A stretch of 8,777 nucleotides of DNA from the NCBI GenBank assembly GCA_023415845.1, contig JAEZJB010000103.1:1-8777 (forward strand), read 5' to 3'. The position numbers and the translations under genes were made by a program. Positions 1 through 6,444 of the stretch are shown here, piece by piece. Source of the stretch: Chloroflexota bacterium (lineage in GTDB: Bacteria; Chloroflexota; Chloroflexia; Thermomicrobiales; UBA6265). Numbering within the stretch: position 1 is the stretch's first letter; each line of letters opens with the position of its first letter. The notes beneath the pieces were generated by a model. The model was not told the origin of the DNA and searched no databases. It saw nothing but the letters and a program-made list of their open reading frames with translations.

Positions 1-58
1 TCCCTGCCCGAGCCGATCCGGGTACGGGCGGACCTGCCGCGACCGGCCCACCATTTCC

Positions 59-214
59 CCTGCTGCCATGGAGCGGCTGTCGTCCACCCTTCCCTCTCGC
101 CCGTCTCGCGCGCTCCTGCCCACAATCCGGCGGCTGTTGTCCGCCCTGCCCGCTCGCCTCAAGGCGTTCCTGGCCCCATTCCGGCGGCTATCATCCGCCC
201 TTTCTCATCCCAAG
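59..214. repeat. Degenerate tandem repeat, about 2.7 copies of 54-57 bases
   Basis: Three units share a core that reads CGGCTGTCGTCCACCCT at 74-90, CGGCTGTTGTCCGCCCT at 131-147 and CGGCTATCATCCGCCCT at 185-201. The core starts are 57 and 54 bases apart. Similarity extends beyond the core: units 1 and 2 share CCC followed by CTCGCC just after it, and units 2 and 3 share CAAGG about 26-29 bases after the core start. In units 2 and 3 the core with flanks can fold as GGCGG, a 7-base loop, then CCGCC; unit 1 has mismatches in this stem. Both periods are multiples of three, so a coding origin (18-19 residue repeats) is possible, but substitutions look conservative in more than one frame and do not decide it. 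Confidence 0.6.
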
Positions 215-307
215 GACGCCCCGCCGGCGATCCCATCCCACCCCCAATCGCACCACCCCGCATACGTACAGCCAATCTCTCCAACCGTGGCGGGATTTGG
301 GCCGCTC

Positions 308-330
308 GATGCGTACGATAGGTACGGATC
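308..330. promoter_or_regulatory. Imperfect 23-base dyad, candidate operator
   Basis: The left half GATGCGTAC (308-316) and right half GTACGGATC (322-330) are inverted repeats around a 5-base centre GATAG. Eight of nine base pairs match; only G311 against G327 fails. The size and geometry fit a site for a dimeric helix-turn-helix regulator. It lies about 280 bases upstream of the rhamnosidase start, and sugar-catabolic operons commonly have such a regulator, but none is encoded in this window. A -10-like TACGAT lies inside the dyad, without a matching -35. The symmetry is seen directly; the operator role is inference. Confidence 0.4.
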
Positions 331-360
331 ACTTTGGCGAGAGCCCCATCACAAGCCGGG

Positions 361-380
361 CCGCTGTCAGGTACCAGCGG
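361..380. repeat. Short perfect inverted repeat (6-bp stem)
   Basis: CCGCTG (361-366) and CAGCGG (375-380) form a perfect 6-bp stem around an 8-base loop, TCAGGTAC. There is no T tract after it, so it is not a terminator. It lies 30 bases downstream of the dyad at 308-330 and may belong to the leader of the rhamnosidase transcript or be a second regulator site. The function is unknown. Confidence 0.3.
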
Positions 381-441
381 AAACGTGAGTGATTCCGCCT
401 ATACCCCGCACAAACTCCGCCCCGAAACCCTTGTGAAATCA

Positions 442-474
442 ACGAAATCGGAGTTCGTGAGTTTTTGAGTTTTT
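442..474 (+). terminator. Weak hairpin followed by two T tracts
   Basis: ACGAA (442-446) pairs with TTCGT (454-458) across a 7-base loop. Two tandem copies of GAGTTTTT follow at 459-466 and 467-474. Just before lies a direct repeat of GAAATC at 435-440 and 444-449. A hairpin followed by U runs is the layout of an intrinsic terminator or attenuator on the plus strand, but a 5-bp stem with only two G-C pairs is too weak to be convincing. It could end an upstream transcript or attenuate the rhamnosidase leader. Confidence 0.25.
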
Positions 475-594
475 GCAGCTGCATGCCCGAGCGCCAGCAA
501 CCCGTCACCCGATTCGTCGGTCGTCTGGGCTGGTCAGCAACCGGAATTGGTCCGACACTGGGTCCCACGTCAATCGCTTCGAAGACACCACTGC

Positions 595-599
595 GGAGG
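595..599 (+). promoter_or_regulatory. Ribosome binding site that decides the rhamnosidase start
   Basis: GGAGG stands 8 bases before the ATG at 608-610. The reading frame is open further upstream, to a TTG at 473, but that region has no Shine-Dalgarno and encodes a low-complexity Arg/Ser-rich stretch unlike the family. Recognisable rhamnosidase sequence begins shortly after the 608 start. Confidence 0.75.
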
Positions 600-607
600 C
601 ACCCCTC

Positions 608-3550
608 ATGACGCGCGAAGTCATCCCTGCTGAATTCGAGAGGGTCCAGAGCGCATTCGCGCGGGACATCCCAGCTGTCTTCGATGCCAGTGCTCGCTGG
701 ATTTGGGATAACGGCGAACCTTCACCCCGCAACGCCTGGCGTTGCTTCCGCCAAACGTTCACGCTGCCCGAAGCCCCCACAAGTGCCAGGCTCCAGATCA
801 CCGCCGATACCCGCTACGTGGTCACCGTCAACGGACGCCGGGTTGGCACGGGTCCGGTCCGCGGCTTTGCCCATCGCTGGATGGTCGATACCTGGGATAT
901 CACCAGCAACCTCCAGCCCGGCGAGAACGTCATCGGCGTCCTGGTCCTCCACTTCGGTGTCTCAACCTTCGTCGACGTTGGCAACCGGGGTGGCTTGCTC
1001 GCCCAGGTGACCATCAAGTCCAATGCCGCCGATCTCACGCTGGTCACCAACGACACCTGGCGAGTCACCACCCCACCGGGGTACGACCCACGCTCCAACC
1101 GCATGTCTTGCCAGCTTGGGTTTGTGGAACACATCGATGCCCGGCACCTCGACGACCGCTGGACCTTCCCCGGCTTCGACGACGGCGAATGGCAATCTGC
1201 CAGCGAAATCTGCGCGGCAGGAGCCGGCGCCTGGCCGAATCTGGTGTTGCGCGATATTCCACCCCTCGCCGAGCAACCTGTCTATCCCACCCATGTCGAG
1301 CGGTTGGCGAATGTCCGTCCATTCGCGCAAACATGGACCATCGACTTGCGCAACCATCTGGATCCAGCCTCGGCCCAGCACGCCAACCACATCGCCTATG
1401 CCGGCTATGTGCTCTCGATGATCCGGGTCAGCGCACCGACGACCGTCACCGTGGCAATCCCGTGGAGCCGCTTCAATGGTCTCGGCATCGACGGCAGCTG
1501 GTCAGATCGCCTCGACCTGCCTGTGGGCCCCGCCTCACAACGCTCCCTGACCAAACATCTGGAACCCGGCGACCATCTCCTGGCCATCGAGGTCGAACGC
1601 GCCGACCATGGCGATGGCTTCCAGGTCGCCTTCGACACCAGTGAGTCGGGCGCAGCAACCCTCGTCTCTCCCACCGTCGAGAGCCAGGCCACGCCATTCG
1701 CCACCATTCGCTGCGGCATTAGCGGACGCCCAACCACTGGCTATGCCCCGGAACAACCTCACATCGAACCCACCATCAGGGACCAGGTCCGTCAGGCCAC
1801 CACCACAGCCGAGCTCTCCAGTCTCGACCTCGAATCGGTCCCGGAACCGCTCGTCAGTCCGCTCGACCTCTTCACTCTCTGCACGCAACCTCGCTCCCGC
1901 ACCGAGATCCCGGTCCCCGCCGCGCTCCAGGCAATGGCGTCGGGCCAGCCGGTCACCATTCCTTCCTTTGACGACGGCGACACCGAACTGATCGTCGATC
2001 TTGGACGCGAGTTCTCGGGATACATCTCCTTCAGCATCGAAGCGCCAGCCGGTGTCGCGATCGATATCTACGGCTTCGAATACCTCCGTGGTGACCACGC
2101 CGAGTTCACGGACCGGCTGGACAACTCGCTTCGCTATGTCACCAGGGAAGGCCGCCAGACGTACACCACACCGACCCGTCGCGGCATGCGCTGGCTCATG
2201 CTGGTCGTTCGCAACGCGCCGGTAAATCGCGAGCCTGTCATCCTGCACGACCTGCTCGTCATCGAAAGCCATTACCCGGTTAGCCGCGTGGGACGCTTCC
2301 GCTGCAGCAATGCCCGGCTCGAACAAATCCACGAACTGGCCCGCCGCACCGTCATCGCCTGCATGGAAGACACCTATGTGGACTGCCCTGCCTACGAGCA
2401 GACCTACTGGGTGGGAGATGCCTACAACAGCGCCCGTTTCGCCACCTACCTGTTTGGTGCCGAGGCACTGACGGAACGGTGCGTCCGTCTCGTCCCCGCC
2501 TCGGTAGGCCAGACTCCCTACTTCGCCTCCCAGGTGCCATCGGGCTGGGTCAACGTCATCCCCAACTGGACCTTCTTCTGGACCATGATGACCCACCACC
2601 ACTGGTACCGGACTGGCGACAGCAGCTTTGCCTCCGAACTCTGGCCCGCGGTGAAAGTCGCGCTCGATCACTTTCGCGCACATCTCAACGATGCCGGTCT
2701 GCTCGAAATCTCGGCCTGGAACCTGCTCGACTGGGCCCCCATCGATCAACCGAACGAAGGCGTCGTCACTCACCAGAACATGCTGATGGTGGTAGCCCTC
2801 GACCAGGCGGCCATCCTGGCCAGCGTCGCCGGAGACGATGCTGGCGCCAGCCAGTACCGTTCGGCGGCGGACGCCCTGCGCATGGCCATCAATGAACATC
2901 TCTGGTCACCGGAGGACGGAGGCTATATCGACTCCATCCACAGCGATGGTCAGCGCTCCACCACGCTCAGCATCCATTCCCAGATGCTGGCCCTTCTCGC
3001 CGACGTGGCAACCGGTGATCGTGCCGAGCGCTGCGCTGCGGTGCTGGTGGACCCGCCTGCTGGCTGGGTTCGCATCGGCTCACCATGGATGTCGGCCTTC
3101 CTCTATGACGTGCTGGCCATGCAGGGCCGGGCGAACGAGGCTTTGGACGATATTCTGCTCAACTACGGCATGATGCTCGACCACGACGCCACCACCTGCT
3201 GGGAGGTCTATCCCTCATCGCCCATCAACGAGCAGGGCGCGCAATTGAGCCGCAGCCACTGCCACGCCTGGTCGGCGGCGCCAGCCGGATTCCTGCCTGC
3301 CTGGGTGCTCGGAGTCCGCCCCAGCGCCCCGGGTTGGCACGCCGTGCTCGTCGCCCCGGATCCGTGTGGACTTGAATGGGCCGAAGGCTCGGTACCTCTG
3401 CCCACCGCCGGCCGCGTCGATGTTTCCTGGCGAATCGATGCCGCCGGAGAGTTCCGCCTTGAGGTCAATGCGCCCGATGATGTGATTATCGAAGCCCGCC
3501 TGCCGGATGGATATGCCGGGCAGATCCTTGTCAATGGCTTGGAAGCCTAG
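608..3550 (+). CDS. GH78 alpha-L-rhamnosidase (980 residues, probably intracellular)
   Basis: This enzyme hydrolyses terminal alpha-L-rhamnose from glycosides or polysaccharides with inversion of configuration. The N-terminal part (about residues 25-290) is beta-sandwich-like and starts with the WIWDNGEPSPRNAWRCFRQ segment typical of family N-terminal domains. More beta domains follow, then the (alpha/alpha)6 catalytic barrel from about residue 560 and a C-terminal beta domain from about 895. The catalytic set is visible: D592, E597 and D604 in DCPAYEQTYWVGDA, E866 in TTCWEVYP, and HAWSA at 886. Spacings of 5, 7 and 262 residues agree with what I recall for BsRhaB of Bacillus (D567, E572, D579, E841). 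There is no signal peptide or membrane segment, so substrates are probably imported. An isomerase gene follows after 27 bases. Substrate specificity cannot be read from sequence. Confidence 0.93.
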   Translation: MTREVIPAEFERVQSAFARDIPAVFDASARWIWDNGEPSPRNAWRCFRQTFTLPEAPTSARLQITADTRYVVTVNGRRVGTGPVRGFAHRWMVDTWDITSNLQPGENVIGVLVLHFGVSTFVDVGNRGGLLAQVTIKSNAADLTLVTNDTWRVTTPPGYDPRSNRMSCQLGFVEHIDARHLDDRWTFPGFDDGEWQSASEICAAGAGAWPNLVLRDIPPLAEQPVYPTHVERLANVRPFAQTWTIDLRNHLDPASAQHANHIAYAGYVLSMIRVSAPTTVTVAIPWSRFNGLGIDGSWSDRLDLPVGPASQRSLTKHLEPGDHLLAIEVERADHGDGFQVAFDTSESGAATLVSPTVESQATPFATIRCGISGRPTTGYAPEQPHIEPTIRDQVRQATTTAELSSLDLESVPEPLVSPLDLFTLCTQPRSRTEIPVPAALQAMASGQPVTIPSFDDGDTELIVDLGREFSGYISFSIEAPAGVAIDIYGFEYLRGDHAEFTDRLDNSLRYVTREGRQTYTTPTRRGMRWLMLVVRNAPVNREPVILHDLLVIESHYPVSRVGRFRCSNARLEQIHELARRTVIACMEDTYVDCPAYEQTYWVGDAYNSARFATYLFGAEALTERCVRLVPASVGQTPYFASQVPSGWVNVIPNWTFFWTMMTHHHWYRTGDSSFASELWPAVKVALDHFRAHLNDAGLLEISAWNLLDWAPIDQPNEGVVTHQNMLMVVALDQAAILASVAGDDAGASQYRSAADALRMAINEHLWSPEDGGYIDSIHSDGQRSTTLSIHSQMLALLADVATGDRAERCAAVLVDPPAGWVRIGSPWMSAFLYDVLAMQGRANEALDDILLNYGMMLDHDATTCWEVYPSSPINEQGAQLSRSHCHAWSAAPAGFLPAWVLGVRPSAPGWHAVLVAPDPCGLEWAEGSVPLPTAGRVDVSWRIDAAGEFRLEVNAPDDVIIEARLPDGYAGQILVNGLEA

Positions 3551-3577
3551 GCGGCACCCTCGGAAGGAACGAACAGC

Positions 3578-4432
3578 ATGCGACTCGGAGGACCTGTCGA
3601 ACACGAAGCCGGAAACGCCGAAAGCTGGATTGCCGCGCTTCAGGCCCATAACTACGGAACAGCCGTCTTCCCGCTCCGCCACGACTCGCCGCGCGGCCAG
3701 ATCGGGGAACACGTCGCCGCCGCCGAGCGCGCAGGTGTCGTCATCGCCGAAGTCGGGGCCTGGAGTAATCCCATTTCCATCGATGAGGCAGAGCGAACCA
3801 CCGCCATCGCCTATTGCCAGGCCCAACTCGCCCTGGCCGAGGATATAGGGGCAAGGTGCTGCGTGAATATCGCCGGTTCACGCCATGCCCGCTGGGATGG
3901 CCCCCATCCCGATAACCTTTCGGCCGCAACCTTCGAGTTGATCGTGGAAACGACCCACCTGATCATCGATGCCGTGAAACCAGTTCGAACCGTGTTTGCC
4001 CTTGAGATGATGCCCTGGATCTTCCCGGATTCTCCCGAATCGTATCTCGAGTTGATCCAGGCAATTGATCGGCCCGGCTTCGGCGTGCATCTCGATCCGG
4101 TAAACATCATCAATTCACCAGGCAGGTACTTCCGCAACGGCGAAGTGATCCGGGAGTGCTTCCGCCTCCTTGGCCCACACATCCGAAGCTGCCACGCCAA
4201 GGACACGCTGATGTCTCCCGCGCTCACCACCCACATCGACGAAGTCCGGCCAGGAACGGGGGCGCTTGATTACGCCGTCTTCCTCCAGGAGGCAAGCCAG
4301 CTCGATCCTGACCTGCCGATCATCCTCGAGCACCTGCCAAACGCGGCGGAATACGACCTCGCGGCTGACCACCTCCGCCACGTGGCCGCTGCGGAAGGAT
4401 TGCAGTTCGTCAGCCCATGGACACCAGCCTGA
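3578..4432 (+). CDS. Xylose isomerase-like TIM-barrel sugar isomerase/epimerase
   Basis: The 284-residue product has the AP endonuclease family 2 / xylose isomerase-like barrel fold, which in sugar clusters usually interconverts ketoses or sugar acids with a divalent metal. Candidate metal ligands occur in the expected order at strand ends: E143 (FALEMMPW), D173 (GVHLDPVNI), H206 (RSCHAKDT) and E251 (IILEHLP), comparable to the Glu-Asp-His-Glu set of tagatose and psicose 3-epimerases. The start at 3578 is supported by AAGGA (3564-3568), 9 bases upstream. It follows the rhamnosidase by 27 bases, so the two are probably co-transcribed. A role in processing rhamnose or the aglycone sugar is inference from context; the exact substrate is unknown. 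There is no signal peptide, so it should be cytoplasmic. Confidence 0.82.
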   Translation: MRLGGPVEHEAGNAESWIAALQAHNYGTAVFPLRHDSPRGQIGEHVAAAERAGVVIAEVGAWSNPISIDEAERTTAIAYCQAQLALAEDIGARCCVNIAGSRHARWDGPHPDNLSAATFELIVETTHLIIDAVKPVRTVFALEMMPWIFPDSPESYLELIQAIDRPGFGVHLDPVNIINSPGRYFRNGEVIRECFRLLGPHIRSCHAKDTLMSPALTTHIDEVRPGTGALDYAVFLQEASQLDPDLPIILEHLPNAAEYDLAADHLRHVAAAEGLQFVSPWTPA

Positions 4433-4831
4433 GTGTCCGTCAACACCGAACGCACTGCCAGGAATCGAAAACAAACCCATCGCTCCCTGATCGTGGTGAT
4501 AAAGGCGATCCACTCGCTGGCGTTTTTCGTCATCGCTGCCTGCGTAATGCAGATCTTTCGGGCCGGCATCACCGGGCGTCCCTCGCGCTGGACCCGACCA
4601 GCGATCGGCATCGCGTTGGGCGAGTGTGCCGTCTTCGTCGCGTTTCGGTGTCGGTGTCCGCTTCGCCTGCTCGCCGAGGATCTTGGCGCCGAGAGCGGCC
4701 AGGTCACCGACATCTACCTGCCAAAGTGGCTTGCCGACCGCATCACCTGGATTTTCACGCCGCTGCTGGTGGTCGGTTTGGCCGGGCTCCTGCTGAAGCG
4801 CTTGGGACGACATCCCCGCTATCGATGCTGA
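4433..4831 (+). CDS. Small uncharacterised membrane protein (132 residues)
   Basis: The frame opens with GTG immediately after the TGA of the isomerase, with no good Shine-Dalgarno, so translation may depend on reinitiation; an internal GTG near 4496-4499 is an alternative start. Three hydrophobic segments are visible: about residues 18-42, 55-72 and 106-122. Between the second and third is a soluble loop with RCRCPLRLLAEDLG (about 72-85) and VTDIYLPKWLADRI (about 91-104). From memory, a CPL...LA..LG...(V)TDIYLPxWxA pattern between two membrane helices recurs in conserved hypothetical proteins of other bacteria, which supports a real gene in this frame; I cannot name the family. Function is unknown. 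Its abutting position suggests co-expression with the rhamnosidase cluster but not necessarily a shared role. Confidence 0.72.
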   Translation: MSVNTERTARNRKQTHRSLIVVIKAIHSLAFFVIAACVMQIFRAGITGRPSRWTRPAIGIALGECAVFVAFRCRCPLRLLAEDLGAESGQVTDIYLPKWLADRITWIFTPLLVVGLAGLLLKRLGRHPRYRC

Positions 4832-4852
4832 TCCCGGGCTAATCCGGGCTCG

Positions 4853-4892
4853 AAAAAAACTGGCGCCCCAGGATTGCTCCCGGGGCGCCAGT
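4853..4892 (-). terminator. Strong rho-independent terminator of the cupin gene
   Basis: CTGGCGCCCC (4860-4869) and GGGGCGCCAG (4882-4891) form a perfect, very GC-rich 10-bp stem with a 12-base loop, extended by one A-T pair (4859/4892). Seven A residues at 4853-4859 become a run of U directly after the stem on the minus-strand transcript. The stem begins 22 bases after the TAG stop of the cupin gene, so it terminates that gene. It lies between convergent genes and may also slow plus-strand transcription from the rhamnosidase unit, but that side lacks a T tract (TCAGGTCTC follows), so strong bidirectional function is not supported. Confidence 0.9.
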
Positions 4893-4913
4893 CAGGTCTC
4901 TTGAATGCCCGAC

Positions 4914-5441
4914 CTAGGCTGCAGGCGTTGCCTCTGGCGTAGCGGAGAGGTCCACGACGATCGTGGCCGCTTCGTCCGTATTGAGCAGCGCCGCGGAGAT
5001 CAGGATCACCTCGCCGTCGGTGAGGTTCTCGGCGTAGTGGATCATGCCTTCCGGCTCGACCCAGGCATCGCCTTCGGCCAGTTCAACCGTCTGGCCAGAG
5101 GTGATGACCTCAAGACTGCCGTCCGCCCGGGTGACCGGCAGCTCACCATCAATGACGTGATAGGTAAGGACGCCCTGCTCGACCGAGGCCATCTGGATGC
5201 CCGGATGGTAGTGGACCGGGAGTTGCGCACCCGCCGGGATGATGTACCGCGTGAGGGACAGCGTTTCGCCCGGCGCGCTCTCGACCGTTGTCTCCTCGAC
5301 GAGGACGTCCTTGACGAGTTCACCGCCATAGCCATCGGCGGTTGGCGACGCCTCCTGAGCGACAACGGCACCACCGCCGGTGAGACCCAGCATGGCAACC
5401 GCAACCCCGGCGATCAGGCGACGTACATCCCATCGTTCCAT
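4914..5441 (-). CDS. Exported single-domain cupin protein (175 residues)
   Basis: Residues 1-29 form an export signal: charged MERWDVRR, a hydrophobic stretch and a likely cleavage site at VVA-QEA. The RR at 7-8 loosely resembles a Tat motif but lacks its usual consensus. The mature protein is one cupin barrel. Motif 1 is H77-Y-H79 followed by E88; motif 2 runs G124, P130, G132, H135, N139, a good fit to G(X)5PXG(X)2H(X)3N. H77, H79, E88 and H135 could bind a metal. Ser/Thr/Pro/Ala-rich flanks (QEASPTA and SATPEATPAA) look like linkers. The ligand or reaction is unknown. The ATG at 5441 is preferred; a TTG at 5447 is possible, as GGAGG (5453-5457) lies 11 bases before the ATG and 5 before the TTG. 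The gene is monocistronic, with its own terminator. Confidence 0.85.
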   Translation of the reverse strand: MERWDVRRLIAGVAVAMLGLTGGGAVVAQEASPTADGYGGELVKDVLVEETTVESAPGETLSLTRYIIPAGAQLPVHYHPGIQMASVEQGVLTYHVIDGELPVTRADGSLEVITSGQTVELAEGDAWVEPEGMIHYAENLTDGEVILISAALLNTDEAATIVVDLSATPEATPAA

Positions 5442-5475
5442 GAACAAGCTTTCCTCCCATTACTCTGCAACTGTT

Positions 5476-5522
5476 GATGATGACCCAGTGCGCATCATCG
5501 CCAATGGCCGAAGATGTCGCAA
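5476..5522 (-). promoter_or_regulatory. Possible promoter and operator-like inverted repeat for the cupin gene
   Basis: Read on the minus strand, TTGCGA (5522-5517) and GATGAT (5499-5494) are separated by 17 bases and each match four of six consensus positions, so they are a weak candidate -35/-10 pair. The -10 overlaps one arm of an inverted repeat: GATGATG (5476-5482) and CATCATC (5493-5499) around a 10-base spacer. An arm overlapping a -10 fits a repressor site. Both elements lie in the 130-base gap between the lipase stop and the cupin start, where a cupin promoter would be expected. The symmetry is visible; the roles are inferred. Confidence 0.3.
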
Positions 5523-5577
5523 TCCCCAACGGCGAATGCGGCCAGAATTCGTGGCCAGCAAGGCCCAGGAGTCATCT

Positions 5578-6444
5578 TTACAGGGCTCGTACATCCGCGG
5601 CGGGAACGTGGTGGTTGAGCCAGTCGCGGGCGTACGCGATCACTTCGGCGCCATCAACCTCGTTGAAGATCTCGTGCTTCATGCCGGGCCAGATACGCAA
5701 TGTCTTGTCGGCCGACCCCGCGCGAGCCACGAACTCTTCGGAGCCGACCGGACTGACCATCGGATCAATCGCCCCGTGCATCACCAGGAGGGGGATTGTA
5801 AGCGTGGGTGCTCGCCGCAGGGCATCGGCCCCGGCCCGCACGATTTCGGAGGCGGTGCGCATGCGTGTCTTGCCGTGATAGCAAAGGGGATCGGCCGCAA
5901 ACTGCGTCTCTACTGCGGGGTCGGTGCTGAGATTATCACCTTCCTTACGCGGAACCGGCATGGTCGGGAAGGGGCGGGCAATGAGATACACGATGGTATT
6001 CAGGAGGGGATTGGTTCCCCCTACGAGGATGAAGGCCGGAGCACTCAACAGCACTGCCGACAGGTCGGCCTGGTAGCGCAAGGCATACCGGGCAGCCACC
6101 AGTCCCCCCATCGAGTGGCCGATCAATACGACAGGCAACTCGGGATGCTCGGCCTGCACGCGCAACGCCATGATCCGGAAGTCGTCGACGAGATCGTCAA
6201 AGCGGCGGACGAGCGCCCGTGGCTCGCCATCACTGCGGCCATGTCCGCGATGGTCCTGGCCAGCGACTGCGAAGCCGTTGAGCAGCAGGGTGTCGATCAG
6301 TCGACCGTACCGGCCCAGGTGCTCGCCGTGACCATGACAGAGCAGGGCCAATACCTTCGGCTGCCCCTCTGGCATCCAGAACGCTGTCGAGAGGTTCAGG
6401 CCGTCGAACGTCTTGAGCGTGCCGCGCGTGGGGTCCGGAATCAT
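5578..6444 (-). CDS. Alpha/beta hydrolase, monoacylglycerol lipase-like
   Basis: The 288-residue protein belongs to the serine aminopeptidase S33 / monoglyceride lipase branch of the alpha/beta hydrolases, which cleave ester bonds of monoacylglycerols or lysophospholipids. Visible motifs are the oxyanion-hole loop HGHGEH (37-42), QDHRGHGRSDG (63-73), the nucleophile elbow GHSMGG with S111, the acid D227 in HGAIDP and H257 in GMKHEIFNE. The triad is complete and the length is normal for the family. There is no signal peptide, so it is cytoplasmic or peripherally membrane-associated. The ATG at 6444 overlaps the TGA of the preceding epimerase gene by four bases (ATGA), with a GGGGG stretch 9 bases upstream, which points to translational coupling. 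It is the last gene of the operon; no clear terminator follows. The precise substrate is unknown. Confidence 0.9.
   Translation of the reverse strand: MIPDPTRGTLKTFDGLNLSTAFWMPEGQPKVLALLCHGHGEHLGRYGRLIDTLLLNGFAVAGQDHRGHGRSDGEPRALVRRFDDLVDDFRIMALRVQAEHPELPVVLIGHSMGGLVAARYALRYQADLSAVLLSAPAFILVGGTNPLLNTIVYLIARPFPTMPVPRKEGDNLSTDPAVETQFAADPLCYHGKTRMRTASEIVRAGADALRRAPTLTIPLLVMHGAIDPMVSPVGSEEFVARAGSADKTLRIWPGMKHEIFNEVDGAEVIAYARDWLNHHVPAADVRAL

Larger units (their letters stand above)
1..607. other. Gene-poor region upstream of the rhamnosidase gene
   Basis: I cannot defend a gene in this stretch. All three plus-strand frames stay open from the left edge to about position 320-390, which is what GC-rich DNA with few TA-containing codons does by chance, so openness alone is no evidence. 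The frame with an ATG at 68 (stop at 386-388) has the highest third-position GC, but its product is a Ser/Pro/Arg/Leu-rich chain with no recognisable domain and no good ribosome binding site. It could be the relic or C-terminal end of a gene entering from the left. What is visible is a degenerate tandem repeat (59-214), a 23-base dyad (308-330), a hairpin (361-380) and a weak hairpin followed by T tracts (442-474). The rhamnosidase promoter must lie in here, but no clear -35/-10 pair was found. Confidence 0.5.

Noticed and set aside
59..214. CRISPR array
   Set aside because: Repeat cores differ between units, the regions between cores are also related rather than unique spacers, and there are fewer than three full units.
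474..483. Perfect palindrome TGCAGCTGCA as a regulator site
   Set aside because: A 10-base palindrome without flanking symmetry is too short to claim in GC-rich DNA, and it lacks the central CG of LacI-type operators.
473..607. An upstream extension of the rhamnosidase frame from a TTG at 473
   Set aside because: It adds 45 low-complexity residues with no binding site, whereas ATG 608 has GGAGG at 8 bases and leads into family-like sequence.
1535..2899. A 454-codon open frame on the minus strand, opposite the rhamnosidase gene
   Set aside because: It lies wholly antisense to a gene with clear catalytic motifs, has no recognisable domain, and is explained by the codon bias of the opposite strand.
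4833..4848. Second hairpin (CCCGG and CCGGG) just after the membrane protein stop, as a plus-strand terminator
   Set aside because: The stem is 5 bp and the run after it on the plus strand is A, not T; the minus-strand cupin terminator explains the A run.
5535..5560. Possible terminator after the lipase gene (GGCCA and TGGCC arms near the EcoRI-like GAATTC)
   Set aside because: The stem is only 5 bp and is not followed by a T tract on the minus strand.
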